Shown: piece by piece, positions 23,820 to 33,523 of the stretch
Layout: the number at the start of each line of letters is the position of its first letter
How positions within the stretch are numbered: the stretch's first letter is position 1
DNA from: DATGLG01 sp035294245
GTDB lineage: Bacteria; Pseudomonadota; Alphaproteobacteria; JACZXZ01
NCBI GenBank assembly: GCA_035294245.1
Contig: DATGLG010000043.1
Coordinates: 186,001 to 250,000 of the forward strand
DNA: 64,000 bases
Reading direction: 5' to 3'
Made by a program: the position numbers and the translations under genes
Notes under the pieces: generated by a model
Seen by the model: only the letters and a program-made list of their open reading frames with translations
What the model was told of the DNA's origin: nothing
Database searches by the model: none

Positions 23820-25859
23820 GTGCTCGACCATCATCGGATCTATGAAGGAGATGAGGCGCTTGGGCGCCTTTTGGCGCAGCACGGCATCCCCGCCGATGTG
23901 ACGGCGATTCGCGGTCTCGTGGCGGGGATCGCCGCGGCGCCTCCGGCGGTGGATCGGCAGGGGTGGTTGCAACTCGTCGCACCGCGCCTCGACGCAGCGG
24001 TCGCGGCGCAGCTTCTGGCACTCGAGGCGGAGATGAGGCAGGCGCAAGCGGCGGCTCTAGAGCGCCGCCCCTCGCCGGCGAAGCGACTCGTCTTGCTCCG
24101 GCGCGAGCTTGCGCAACAGGGGTTCGCCGGCTTCATCGTCCCGCGCGGCGATGAGCATCAGGGCGAATATGTGCCATCGTGCGCCGAGCGGCTGGCTTGG
24201 CTCACTGGCTTCACCGGCTCGGCGGGACTCGCCATCGTCCTCGCCGAGAAAGCGGCAATATTCGTCGACGGCCGCTACACGCTCCAGGTCCGCGCCGAAA
24301 CCGAGGCCGGCCTCTACGAAGCGCGCCATCTCGTCGACGATCCGCCCGCAACCTGGATCACGGCCAACCTTCCGCCGGGAGCGCGCCTTGGCTACGACCC
24401 CTGGCTTCATACGCCCGGCGAAATCGAGCGCTACGCCGCGGCGGCCGTAAAGGCGGGCGCCTGCCTTGAGCCTTGCGCACGCAATCCCGTCGACGCCGTC
24501 TGGAGCGACCAGCCGCCGGCCCCGATCTCGCCGATTGTGCCGCATCCGCTGCGCTTCTCGGGACGAAGTGCGGCGGAAAAGCGCGCAGAGCTCGGTGCGA
24601 GCCTCGCCGTCGAAAAGATCGACGCTGTGGTATTGACCGCGCCCGACTCGATCGCCTGGCTTCTCAATATCCGCGGCGCCGACGTGCCGCACACGCCTCT
24701 GCCGTTGAGCTTCGCCGTGGCCCGCGTGGACGGTTCCGTGGAGCTGTTCTGCGACTTGCGCAAGCTTTCGCCGCCGCTCGCTGAGCATCTGGGCAACGCG
24801 GTGCGGACGGTGCCCCGCGACTCCTTTCCCGCCGCGCTCGATCGGCTCGGCGCAGAAGGCCGGCGGATCCTGGTGGACCCGGGCACGGTCCCGGCCTTCG
24901 TGACCGACCGGCTGAAGCAGGCGGGGGCGGAGCTGGTCAGAGGAGCGGATCCTTGCGCACTCCCCAAGGCCTGCAAGAACCCTGTCGAGCTCGAAGGCAT
25001 CCGCGCAGCTCATCGCCGCGACGGTGCGGCGCTCACGCGCTTCCTCGCCTGGATCAAGAGGGAAGCGGTGAAGGGGGGACTCACGGAAATGGCGGCCGCC
25101 GAGCGCCTCGCCGCGTTCCGGCGAGAGGGCGAGCACTTTCGGGACCTCAGCTTTCCGACCATCGCAGGCGCCGGCCCCGATGGGGCCGTGGTCCATTACC
25201 GCGTCAGCGCGGCCACGGATCGGCAAATCGAGCCGGGGACGCTCTTCCTCGTCGATTCCGGAGCGCAGTATCTCGACGGCACGACCGACGTCACGCGAAC
25301 GCTCGCAATCGGTGTCCCCAATGGGGAGATGCGCAATCGCTTCACCCGTGTGCTCAAGGGCCATATCGCGCTCGCAACGACGCAATTCCCCGAAGGCACT
25401 TCAGGCTCCCAGCTCGATGTCCTGGCGCGCCATTCTCTCTGGCAGGCAGGGCTCGACTACGATCATGGCACGGGCCATGGAGTGGGGAGCTATCTCGGCG
25501 TCCATGAGGGGCCGCAGCGCATCTCGAAGGTCCCGAATACCGTGGCGCTGCGCCCCGGCATGATCGTCTCGAACGAGCCCGGCTATTACAAGCCCGGCGA
25601 ATATGGCATTCGCATCGAGAACCTGGTCGCCGTCAGGGCTGCCGACAAAGGCGCGGGAGCGGAGCGGCGGATGATGTGTTTCGAGACGCTGACCCTCGCG
25701 CCGATCGATCGCGACCTCATTGAGCTGAACCTCATGACGGCAGGCGAGATCGCCTGGCTCGATGCCTACCATGCCCGCGTCCGCGATACCCTGGCTCCGC
25801 TCCTCGATCGGGACGCCAATCGCTGGCTCGAAGGGGCGACACAACCGCTAGCGGCGTAA
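23820..25859 (+). CDS. Xaa-Pro aminopeptidase (M24B, aminopeptidase P)
   Basis: 679-residue metallopeptidase that removes an N-terminal residue preceding Pro. The two creatinase-like domains are recognisable from RLVLLRRELAQQGFAGFIVP and DEHQGEYVPSCAERLAWLTG. The catalytic pita-bread domain has the dimetal ligands in VDSGAQYLDGTTDVTRT, GHGVGSYLGVHEGPQRI, SNEPGYY and GIRIENLVAV. Family proteins start near the RLVLL block; here ~80 extra residues (HHRIYEGDEALGRLLAQHGI onward) precede it. GTG 23820 is chosen because the frame from ATG 23607 is AT-rich with atypical codons; the true start is uncertain. Confidence 0.88.
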   Translation: MLDHHRIYEGDEALGRLLAQHGIPADVTAIRGLVAGIAAAPPAVDRQGWLQLVAPRLDAAVAAQLLALEAEMRQAQAAALERRPSPAKRLVLLRRELAQQGFAGFIVPRGDEHQGEYVPSCAERLAWLTGFTGSAGLAIVLAEKAAIFVDGRYTLQVRAETEAGLYEARHLVDDPPATWITANLPPGARLGYDPWLHTPGEIERYAAAAVKAGACLEPCARNPVDAVWSDQPPAPISPIVPHPLRFSGRSAAEKRAELGASLAVEKIDAVVLTAPDSIAWLLNIRGADVPHTPLPLSFAVARVDGSVELFCDLRKLSPPLAEHLGNAVRTVPRDSFPAALDRLGAEGRRILVDPGTVPAFVTDRLKQAGAELVRGADPCALPKACKNPVELEGIRAAHRRDGAALTRFLAWIKREAVKGGLTEMAAAERLAAFRREGEHFRDLSFPTIAGAGPDGAVVHYRVSAATDRQIEPGTLFLVDSGAQYLDGTTDVTRTLAIGVPNGEMRNRFTRVLKGHIALATTQFPEGTSGSQLDVLARHSLWQAGLDYDHGTGHGVGSYLGVHEGPQRISKVPNTVALRPGMIVSNEPGYYKPGEYGIRIENLVAVRAADKGAGAERRMMCFETLTLAPIDRDLIELNLMTAGEIAWLDAYHARVRDTLAPLLDRDANRWLEGATQPLAA

Positions 25860-25897
25860 GGCGTCACGGCGCGGAAGGCGGAAGGCCGAATGCGGCC

Positions 25898-27982
25898 TTA
25901 CATGCCGATGAGCGTCAGCCAATCCGCTTCGCTCAAAATCTCCACGCCGAGTTCACGCGCCTTCGCAGCTTTCGATCCTGCATCAGCGCCGACGACGACG
26001 AAATCGGTCTTGCGGGAGACCGAGCCTGCGACCGTGGCGCCAAGTGCTTCGGCGCGGGATTTGGCTTCGTTGCGGGTCATACGCTCAAGCGTGCCGGTGA
26101 AGACGACGGTCTTGCCTGCGAGCCGCGACCGTATCCTCGGGGCGGTGAAGTCCTCGACGGTCGTCTCGCGCGCGAGGGCGTCAAGAACCTCGCGATTGTG
26201 CCGCTCGGCGAAGAAATCGAGGATATCCTGGGCGACGGAGGGCCCCACGCCCTCGATCGAGATGAGATCCTGATAGGCTTCACCGCTTCGCTCCTGCGCC
26301 GCCATCATCGCGTTGCGCCAAGTAGTGAGGGAGCGGTAGGTCTTGGCCAAGAGACGCGCCGTCGCCTCGCCGACCTGGGGGATGCCGAGAGCATAGATGA
26401 AGCGATCCAGGCTTATGGTCCGGCGCTCGTCAATGGCGCGCAGGAGCTTCTCGGTCGATTGCCGGCCCCAACCGGCACGCGCTTCGATCTCGTCCCTGCG
26501 CGTGTGAAGCTTGAAGATGTCGACGGGATTCTTGAGCAACCCATCCTCGAAAAAAGCATCGATGTGCTTGCGGCCCAGGCCTTCGATGTCGAAGGCATCA
26601 CGCGAGACGAAATGGCGCAGGCGCTCTTTCGCCTGGGCCGCGCAGATCAGTCCGCCGGTACAGCGCCACGCGGCCTCTCCTTCCTCGCGGACGGCCTTGC
26701 TGCCGCAGATGGGGCATTGATGCGGGAATTCGTAGGGGCGAGCATGCTTCGGGCGCTTGCCGGTGACGACGCCGACGATCTGCGGGATGACATCGCCGGC
26801 GCGCTGCACGATCACCGTGTCGCCGACACGGACGTCCTTGCGCCGGATCTCGTCTTCGTTGTGAAGCGTCGCGCGCGAGACGACCACGCCGCCGACGGTG
26901 ATGGGCTCGAGATCTGCGACCGGGGTCAGCGTTCCCCGCCGCCCCACTTGGATGAAGATATCCTTGAGAACGGTCTCGGCCTGCTCGGCGGGGAATTTAT
27001 GGGCCAGCGCCCAACGCGGCGCACGGCTCACCATGCCGAGCCGCTCCTGGAGATCGAAGCGGTTGACCTTATAGACGACCCCGTCGATATCGTAAGGCAG
27101 CGTCGCCCGGCTCTCGCCGATGCTGCGGTAGAGGGCCAGCGCGTCCTCGATGGTGGGGCAGAGTTTCGCGAGCGGGTTGGTGGGAAATCCGAGAGTGTTC
27201 AGCCATTCGAGAAACGCCCATTGGCTCTTGGCGCGCAGATTGCTGATCACGCCGCCTGCATAGAAGAACGCCGAAAGCCGGCGCGAAGCCGTGATGCGGG
27301 GATCGAGCTGGCGCAAGGAGCCGGCTGCGGCGTTGCGAGGGTTGGCGAAGGGTGGCTTGCCGTCTTTCTCCTGCTGCTCGTTGAGCTTGAGGAAATCGGC
27401 CTTGGTCATATAGACCTCGCCGCGCACCTCGATCACGTCGGGCAGATTGCGGCCGTGCAGACGCTCGGGCACGCCCTGCACTGTGCGCAAATTGGCGGTG
27501 ATGTCCTCGCCGGTGACGCCGTCGCCCCGGGTCGCACCCTGGACGAAGCGCCCGTTCTCGTAGCGTGCGGCGACCGACAATCCATCGATCTTGGGCTCCC
27601 CGACGAGCTCGACGGGATCGCCCTCGGCCAAGCCCAGGAACCGGCGCATCCGCGACATGAACTCGTGGACCTCCGCCTCAGAGAAAGCGTTGTTGAGCGA
27701 GAGCATCGGCTTGCTGTGGGTGACCTTGGCGAAGCCGCCGGCCGGTGCCGCCCCGATTCGCTGCGACGGGCTGTCGGCGCGCACGAGGTCGGGGAAGCGC
27801 GCCTCGATATCATCATTGCGGCGTCGCAGGGCGTCATAGGCGGCGTCCGAAATCTCCGGCGCGGCCTTTTGGTAGTAGAGTCGGTCATGGTGCGCGATCT
27901 CGGCGGCGAGGTGCTCGAGTTCTCGCTTGGCCTCGGCCGGGGTAAGGTTTTCCACCGCGATGTCGTGCAGCGTCTTGCTCAT
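25898..27982 (-). CDS. ligA: NAD-dependent DNA ligase
   Basis: 694-residue replicative ligase that seals nicks using NAD+. The adenylation domain contains the nucleophile Lys131 in VGEPKIDGLSV. An OB fold follows, then a four-Cys zinc finger (CPIC, a third Cys about 15 residues later and a fourth 6 further on), helix-hairpin-helix repeats (GIPQVGEATARLLA, ISIEGVGPSVAQDIL) and a C-terminal BRCT domain (LAGKTVVFTGTLERMTRNEA). Full length. Begins 10 bp after recN and is the last gene of the minus-strand cell-envelope block. Confidence 0.97.
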   Translation of the reverse strand: MSKTLHDIAVENLTPAEAKRELEHLAAEIAHHDRLYYQKAAPEISDAAYDALRRRNDDIEARFPDLVRADSPSQRIGAAPAGGFAKVTHSKPMLSLNNAFSEAEVHEFMSRMRRFLGLAEGDPVELVGEPKIDGLSVAARYENGRFVQGATRGDGVTGEDITANLRTVQGVPERLHGRNLPDVIEVRGEVYMTKADFLKLNEQQEKDGKPPFANPRNAAAGSLRQLDPRITASRRLSAFFYAGGVISNLRAKSQWAFLEWLNTLGFPTNPLAKLCPTIEDALALYRSIGESRATLPYDIDGVVYKVNRFDLQERLGMVSRAPRWALAHKFPAEQAETVLKDIFIQVGRRGTLTPVADLEPITVGGVVVSRATLHNEDEIRRKDVRVGDTVIVQRAGDVIPQIVGVVTGKRPKHARPYEFPHQCPICGSKAVREEGEAAWRCTGGLICAAQAKERLRHFVSRDAFDIEGLGRKHIDAFFEDGLLKNPVDIFKLHTRRDEIEARAGWGRQSTEKLLRAIDERRTISLDRFIYALGIPQVGEATARLLAKTYRSLTTWRNAMMAAQERSGEAYQDLISIEGVGPSVAQDILDFFAERHNREVLDALARETTVEDFTAPRIRSRLAGKTVVFTGTLERMTRNEAKSRAEALGATVAGSVSRKTDFVVVGADAGSKAAKARELGVEILSEADWLTLIGM

Positions 27983-27992
27983 GAGGAGCCTC

Positions 27993-29690
27993 TCAGATCG
28001 CGTTGCCAGCGATCAATCTGTCGGCCGCGGCTCGCGCCTCGTCCGTTATCTGGCGGCCGGAGAGCATCCTGGCGATCTCCTCGCGGCGGGCGGCCGCAGC
28101 AAGCTCTTCGACCGTGGTAACGGTTTTGGCGTGCTTGCCGTTTCCGGCCTCACTCTTCGCGACATGCCAGTGGTGGGCGCCGCGCGCGGCCACTTGCGGG
28201 GAATGCGTCACGACGAGGACTTGCAATTCCCGCCCCAGTCGCGCGAGACGCTCGCCCACTGCCGCTGCCGTGGCGCCGCCGATGCCGCTGTCGACCTCGT
28301 CGAAGACGAGCGTGGGAGCGGTACCGGCGCGCGAAAGCACCACCTTGAGCGCCAGCATGAACCGCGCCAATTCGCCGCCCGAAGCGATCTTGGCGATCGG
28401 CCCGAGCGGTGCCCCGGAATTGGTCGCCACGGTGAAGCCGACGCGCTCCGTGCCATTGGGACCCCAGTCGCTTTCCGGGAGCGGCTCGATCATTGTCTGA
28501 AACCGTGCCTTTTCGAGCCTCAGCGGCGGTAGCTCGTCGGCGATCGCGCGGTCAAGCCGCCGGCTCGCGCGCGCGCGCAACTTGGAAAGAGCCTCGGCCG
28601 CGGCGGTATAGGCCGCCCGCGTCTCGGTTGCCGCGGCTTCGATTCGGGCCCGGGCACCGCTGCGCTCGTCGATCGCGGCCAACTTCGCGGCTAGGGCCCC
28701 ACGGAGGCTCGGCAGCGCCTCGGTCGATACCCGGTGCTTGCGTGCTGTATCCCGCAGCGCATAAAGCCGCTCATCGACCGCGGCAAGCCGCCCCGGTTCC
28801 GTGTCGAGGCCGCTCCCGAAGGTCTGCAAGCCGGCCAAGGCCTCGCCCAGCTCGAGACTGGCGCGGTCGAGTGCTGCGAGTGCCGCATCAAGCCGTCCCC
28901 CCGCTTTCTCGGCGGCGCGCTCGATCAGTCGACGAGCGCTGCGCAGCTGCTGCTCGGCGCCGTCGCCGCGGCCCCCACCTTCGCCCATCAAGAGGGCGAG
29001 AGTGCCGTTGAGGGATTCGACGATCTTCTCGCGGTGCATGAGAAGCATACGCTCCTCCGCGAGCTGCGCCTCCTCGCCCGGCTGCGGCGCGAGCCTGTCC
29101 AATTCGTCGACGGCGTGGCGAAGCGTCTCCTCGTCGCGCCGCGCCGCTTCGACTTCTGCTTCGAAACGCGCCCGCGCGGCCTCCGCCTCACGCCATTCGG
29201 TGTAGACCTTGCGCAGCCGCTCCAATTCAGCGGCATGGCCTCCAAAAGCGTCGAGCGCGGCGCGATGGGTGGCGGGATCGAGCAGGCCGTGCTGGTCGAG
29301 CTGCCCCTGGATTTCCACGAGCGTATCGCCGAGTTGGCGCAAAAAGCCAACGGTTACCGGCTGCTCATTGACGAAAGCACGGCTGCGACCGTCGGCGGCG
29401 AGAACGCGGCGCAACACCAAGGGCTCGTCCTCCGCGATGCCTTGCTCGGCGAGCAGCCCCCAGGCGGCATGGTCGCGCGCCGGCTCGAAAGCCGCCGTCA
29501 CGCTCGCTTGGGTTGCGCCATGCCGCACGAGGGCGGCGTCGGCGCGCGCGCCAAGCGCCAGCCCGAGCGCGTCCAACAGGATGGATTTGCCCGCACCCGT
29601 CTCGCCCGTCAATACGCAAAGCCCGGGATGGAAGGAAAGATCCAGCCGGTCGATCAGCACGACATCCCGGATCGAGAGGCTGAGGAGCAT
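27993..29690 (-). CDS. recN: DNA repair protein RecN
   Basis: 565-residue SMC-like ATPase for double-strand-break repair. Walker A GETGAGKS is at residues 29-36; a long central coiled coil (about 155-370, rich in Glu/Arg/Ala) follows; the C-terminal half has the signature SGGELARFMLALK, Walker B TLVFDEVDSGIGG and the His-containing VVTHSPQVAARG. Placed three bases after bamD on the same strand, the usual bamD-recN-ligA order of this lineage. Confidence 0.96.
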   Translation of the reverse strand: MLLSLSIRDVVLIDRLDLSFHPGLCVLTGETGAGKSILLDALGLALGARADAALVRHGATQASVTAAFEPARDHAAWGLLAEQGIAEDEPLVLRRVLAADGRSRAFVNEQPVTVGFLRQLGDTLVEIQGQLDQHGLLDPATHRAALDAFGGHAAELERLRKVYTEWREAEAARARFEAEVEAARRDEETLRHAVDELDRLAPQPGEEAQLAEERMLLMHREKIVESLNGTLALLMGEGGGRGDGAEQQLRSARRLIERAAEKAGGRLDAALAALDRASLELGEALAGLQTFGSGLDTEPGRLAAVDERLYALRDTARKHRVSTEALPSLRGALAAKLAAIDERSGARARIEAAATETRAAYTAAAEALSKLRARASRRLDRAIADELPPLRLEKARFQTMIEPLPESDWGPNGTERVGFTVATNSGAPLGPIAKIASGGELARFMLALKVVLSRAGTAPTLVFDEVDSGIGGATAAAVGERLARLGRELQVLVVTHSPQVAARGAHHWHVAKSEAGNGKHAKTVTTVEELAAAARREEIARMLSGRQITDEARAAADRLIAGNAI

Positions 29691-29693
29691 CCT

Positions 29694-30551
29694 CTAAAAG
29701 ATATTGATTGTGTTCCAGGCTTTGGCGAGCAGAGAGTCGTCGTTCTTGGTCTCGGCACCGGTCTTCCGATTGGTGTGGACGTTCTCGACGAGATCGTAGC
29801 TGTCGATATACCACTGGCTACGCGGGTAGTTGTAGCCCAAGACCGCCGCCGTCTTGCGGGCCTCGTCGACGATGCCGAGGGCCATATAGCTTTCCACCAG
29901 TCGCTCCAGCGCCTCGGGAACTTGGGAGGTGGTCTGATATTTGTCGACGACGGTGCGGAAGCGGTTGATCGCGGCGAGATACTGACCGCGGCTCTCGTAG
30001 AAGCGCCCCACCTCCATCTCCTTACCGGCGAGATGGTCGTTCACGAGATCGATCTTTTGACGCGCATCCCTGGCATAGGGGCTATCGGGGAAGCGCCGCA
30101 CGAGCTCCTGGAGGGAGGCGAGAGCCTGCTCGGCATTCGATTGGTCGCGCTCGACGTCGGTTACCTGCTCGTAATAGGAAAGCGCCTTCAGATAATAGGC
30201 GTAGGCGATGTCCCGATTGCCGGGATGGAGCTGTATGAAGCGGTTCAGCGCGTTGATCGCGTCCTGGTAATTGTTGTCCTGATAGAGCGCATAGGCGGCC
30301 ATGAGCTGGGCCTTCGTGGCCCACATCGAATAGGGATGCTGGCGCTCAACCTCATCGAACTGTTTGGCGGCCTCCTTGTAGCGGCGCTCGGAAAGCGCAT
30401 CCATGCCGGCGTTATAGAGGGTATTGACCGGCTTCTCCACATAGGTGTCCTTCTCCTTATCGTCCGAGGAGCAGGCGGCAAGTGCGACGGCCGCCAGCGC
30501 CATCATGCAGAGAACGAACACCCAGGAAAGGCTATGCCGAAGTCCCTTCAT
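29694..30551 (-). CDS. bamD: Outer-membrane assembly lipoprotein BamD
   Basis: 285-residue lipoprotein of the BAM complex that inserts beta-barrel proteins. The ATG at 30551 gives a lipoprotein signal (LSWVFVLCMMALAAVALAAC) with lipobox LAAC. The mature part is built of about five TPR-like repeats: LYNAGMDALSERRYKEAAKQ, AQLMAAYALYQDNNYQDAIN, YYLKALSYYEQ, RFYESRGQYLAAINRFRTVV and LERLVESYMALG. A longer frame starts from TTG four codons earlier. Separated from lpxC by 194 bp containing a terminator, so it has its own promoter. Confidence 0.93.
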   Translation of the reverse strand: MKGLRHSLSWVFVLCMMALAAVALAACSSDDKEKDTYVEKPVNTLYNAGMDALSERRYKEAAKQFDEVERQHPYSMWATKAQLMAAYALYQDNNYQDAINALNRFIQLHPGNRDIAYAYYLKALSYYEQVTDVERDQSNAEQALASLQELVRRFPDSPYARDARQKIDLVNDHLAGKEMEVGRFYESRGQYLAAINRFRTVVDKYQTTSQVPEALERLVESYMALGIVDEARKTAAVLGYNYPRSQWYIDSYDLVENVHTNRKTGAETKNDDSLLAKAWNTINIF

Positions 30552-30695
30552 CGCCCACAACAACGATCCGGCTCGACAACGATGCTTGTGAAATCCACGT
30601 CCGCGCGATCGAGAATCCCCCCGCGCCGGCCATTGGTGGCCTCCTTATAGCACGAAGCGCCGCCATCCCATAGATTTCTCGCCGGGCGCCGAACG

Positions 30696-30724
30696 AAAAA
30701 GCGCCGCAGTTCAGGCCGCGGCGC
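30696..30724 (-). terminator. Rho-independent terminator after lpxC
   Basis: On the minus strand, a perfect 7-bp stem GCGCCGC/GCGGCGC with a 10-base loop is followed directly by five T residues. It begins 22 bases after the lpxC stop and marks the end of the dcw-lpxC transcript. Confidence 0.8.
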
Positions 30725-30745
30725 GCCTCGATGCCGGCGCGGGGC

Positions 30746-31726
30746 TCACGCGGAGGCGGCCATCCTATGGCGAATCTCGGTGGACGAGGCTCGCGGGCGG
30801 ATTTCGATCGGACGCCAAGCGGTGTCGTCTGCGAAAAGGGTTCTCAGCAGCTTGTTGTGCATGCCATGGCCGGAACGGAAGCCATGGAAATGACCGAGGA
30901 TGGGGCCGCCCGCCAGCATCAGGTCGCCGACGGCATCGAGGACCTTGTGACGGACGAACTCATCCTCGTAGCGAAGGCCTTCCGGGTTGATGACGCGCTC
31001 GCCGTCGACCACGACGGCGTTCTCGAGCGAGCCGCCGCGCGCGAGGCCCGCGGCGCGAAGCCGGTCGACCTCCGACATCGAGCCGAAGGTCCGGGCTCGT
31101 GCGATATCGCTCTTGAACGCGCCGTTCTCGAGCGATACCGAATATTCCTGCCGCCCGATCGCAGCCGCCTCAAAATCAATCTCGAAGCTCACCGAAAACT
31201 CATGACTCGGCACGATCGAGGCATGCGCCTCCCGGTCGCCGACCTTTACGGCTTTCAGGATTTCAATGGCGCGCCGGGGCTCGTTCTGCTCGGTAGTGCC
31301 GGCGCAATCCATGAGGAAGACGAACGGCGCCGAGCTGCCGTCCATCACCGGCACTTCGGGCCCGTCCAGCTCGACGGTGAGGTTATCGATGTGGCAGCCC
31401 GCCACGGCCGCCAGCAGATGCTCGACCGTAGCAACCCGCACTTGACCATGCCGGCCTGATGTCTCGATCCCGAGCGTCGTGCACATCCGCGTATCCACGA
31501 CGTGACGCCAGGATGCGGGAATCTCGGTCTTGTCGCCGCGCAGATCCGTCCGCCGAAACACGATGCCGGTATTCGGCTCGGCGGGAACGAGCGTCATGGT
31601 GACTTTCTGGCCCGAATGCAAGCCAATGCCCGAACAGCTGATCGGCGTCTTCAGGGTACGCTGGAGAATTTTCTCCTCTCCATCTTTACGATTTGCCGGT
31701 GATCGATTTGCTGCTCGATTAGCCAT
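30746..31726 (-). CDS. lpxC: UDP-3-O-acyl-N-acetylglucosamine deacetylase
   Basis: 326-residue zinc enzyme that commits UDP-(3-O-acyl)-GlcNAc to lipid A synthesis. Zinc ligands and catalytic residues are seen in TVEHLLAAVAGCHIDN (His103), RHKVLDAVGDLMLAGG and GHFHGFRSGHGMHNKLL. The ATG at 31726 (MANRAANRS) puts the family start LQRTLKTPISCSGIGLHSG at residue 21, a short N-terminal extension. Follows ftsZ by 141 bp, as in many alphaproteobacteria; a terminator lies after it. Confidence 0.96.
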   Translation of the reverse strand: MANRAANRSPANRKDGEEKILQRTLKTPISCSGIGLHSGQKVTMTLVPAEPNTGIVFRRTDLRGDKTEIPASWRHVVDTRMCTTLGIETSGRHGQVRVATVEHLLAAVAGCHIDNLTVELDGPEVPVMDGSSAPFVFLMDCAGTTEQNEPRRAIEILKAVKVGDREAHASIVPSHEFSVSFEIDFEAAAIGRQEYSVSLENGAFKSDIARARTFGSMSEVDRLRAAGLARGGSLENAVVVDGERVINPEGLRYEDEFVRHKVLDAVGDLMLAGGPILGHFHGFRSGHGMHNKLLRTLFADDTAWRPIEIRPRASSTEIRHRMAASA

Positions 31727-31867
31727 GAATCGCTCGGCTGAACCCACCACTGCGCACCGGCGGTTGAGTGCTCCGTCGGCCTGTCTACCAAGCTGTCCCG
31801 GAGCACTCAAATCACCTTTTGTTACCGAATGTTACCCTGAATTCCGGCGCCGTTCAGAGGGTTGCGG

Positions 31868-33421
31868 TCAATTGGCCTGCCGGCGAAGGAAGGCCGGAAT
31901 CTCGAGAAGATCGTCCTCTCCCTTCGACATGGGCAGGCGATCACTCGGGTCGAGACCGCCCAGCCGCGGCTGGATCAGGCTCGCCGGCTCCGGCTGCGGC
32001 TCGGCATGGCTGCGCACGCTTCCGGTCACCCGCTTGAACAGGCTGTAGCCACGCTTGGCCTTGCGCGGCTCGGCGGCGGGTGTGGCGGCCGGCTCCGCCG
32101 CGACCGGGGCCGGTGCGGCGATATCCGCCGGAGCCGCGCGGTCGAGGGGACGCGGCGCGAGAAACGGCTGGTCAAGGGGGAGTGACTCCGAGATCGCCGG
32201 ACCAGTCGCAGCCGTCCTCGCGGCGGAAACCGTTCCGACCGGTGCTGCCGACAGCGGGGCAGGTTGCGGGGTTGGCGGGATGGCGGGAGCGGCAGTCGCC
32301 TCCACCGGCTGCGGTACCGGCGCCGGATGAGATTCGGCCGCTGCGGCGCGGAGCACGCGGATAGCCTCGCCGGCCGTCGCTGCCGCTGCAACCCGGGGAG
32401 CGGGCCGCTCACTGACCAGGACCGGGCGCGCAGGCTTTGGCTGCTGAGCGATCGCCGCGTCGATTCCCGTTGCGACGACGGAGACTCGGACGCGGCCGTT
32501 GAGCGCCTCATCGAAGGTCGAGCCGAAGATGATGTTGGCTTCGGGATCGACCTCGTCCCGGATGCGATTGGCCGCCTCGTCGACCTCGAAGAGCGTCATG
32601 TCCATGCCACCGGTGATGTTGATGAGGACGCCGCGCGCGCCCTTCATCGACACGTCGTCGAGAAGCGGGTTGGAGATCGCAGCCTCGGCGGCGTCGAGGG
32701 CGCGCCGCTCGCCTTCCGCTTCGCCCGTGCCCATCATGGCCTTGCCCATCTCGCCCATGACCGTGCGGATATCGGCAAAATCGAGATTGATGAGGCCCGG
32801 CATCACCATGAGATCCGTGACGCCGCGGACGCCTGAATAAAGCACGTCGTCCGCCATCTTGAAGGCGTCGGCGAAGGTGGTCTTCTCGTTTGCCACACGG
32901 AAGAGGTTCTGGTTGGGGATGATGATGAGCGTGTCGACGTATTGCTGCAGCTCCTCGATCCCCTGCTCGGCGATCCGCATGCGGTGCTGCCCCTCGAAGT
33001 GGAAAGGCTTGGTGACCACGCCGACGGTGAGAATGCCGCGCTCGCGAGTGGTGCGGGCGATCACCGGGGCACCACCGGTGCCGGTGCCGCCGCCCATGCC
33101 AGCGGTGATGAACACCATATGGGCGCCGTCGAGATAGTCGAGGATCTCCTCGAGGCCCTCTTCGGCGGCGGCGCGACCGATATCGGGGCGCGAGCCGGCA
33201 CCGAGGCCCTGGGTCACGCCAAGGCCGAGCTGGATGCGGCGATCCGCCTTGGACAGCGTCAGCGCCTGCGCATCCGTATTGCAGGCAAGGAATTCGACGC
33301 CCTCGAGATTGGCGGTGATCATGTTATTGACGGCGTTCCCACCGGCGCCGCCGACGCCGACGACCACGATCCGTGGCTTGAGTTCACGCTCCTTGTCAGG
33401 GATGGATAGGTTGATGGTCAT
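31868..33421 (-). CDS. ftsZ: Cell division GTPase FtsZ
   Basis: 517-residue tubulin homologue that forms the division ring. The GTP-binding signature GGGTGTG is at residues 110-116 and the synergy loop lies in NLDFADIRTVMGEMGKAMMG. After the ~320-residue GTPase body comes an unusually long Pro/Ala-rich linker of about 180 residues and the conserved tail DDLLEIPAFLRRQ that binds FtsA and other partners. The long linker is typical of alphaproteobacteria. The ATG at 33421 follows GGAGG. 102 bp downstream of ftsA. Confidence 0.97.
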   Translation of the reverse strand: MTINLSIPDKERELKPRIVVVGVGGAGGNAVNNMITANLEGVEFLACNTDAQALTLSKADRRIQLGLGVTQGLGAGSRPDIGRAAAEEGLEEILDYLDGAHMVFITAGMGGGTGTGGAPVIARTTRERGILTVGVVTKPFHFEGQHRMRIAEQGIEELQQYVDTLIIIPNQNLFRVANEKTTFADAFKMADDVLYSGVRGVTDLMVMPGLINLDFADIRTVMGEMGKAMMGTGEAEGERRALDAAEAAISNPLLDDVSMKGARGVLINITGGMDMTLFEVDEAANRIRDEVDPEANIIFGSTFDEALNGRVRVSVVATGIDAAIAQQPKPARPVLVSERPAPRVAAAATAGEAIRVLRAAAAESHPAPVPQPVEATAAPAIPPTPQPAPLSAAPVGTVSAARTAATGPAISESLPLDQPFLAPRPLDRAAPADIAAPAPVAAEPAATPAAEPRKAKRGYSLFKRVTGSVRSHAEPQPEPASLIQPRLGGLDPSDRLPMSKGEDDLLEIPAFLRRQAN

Positions 33422-33523
33422 AACAGCCTCCGGTTCCGAGAAACATCCGTAACGTTCGTACCTGCCGTCGGATTCCGCCCTTGCGACAAACATCCGGCCG
33501 CGACGGCGCGGCCGGCGATCGCG

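Noticed and set aside
25882..25899. Bidirectional terminator between the aminopeptidase and ligA
   Set aside because: The 7-bp hairpin AAGGCCG/CGGCCTT overlaps the ligA stop codon and has no T tract on either side; too weak to list as a feature.
26198..30650. Long plus-strand frames opposite ligA, recN and bamD
   Set aside because: No ribosome sites or recognisable domains; the minus-strand genes are full length and collinear.
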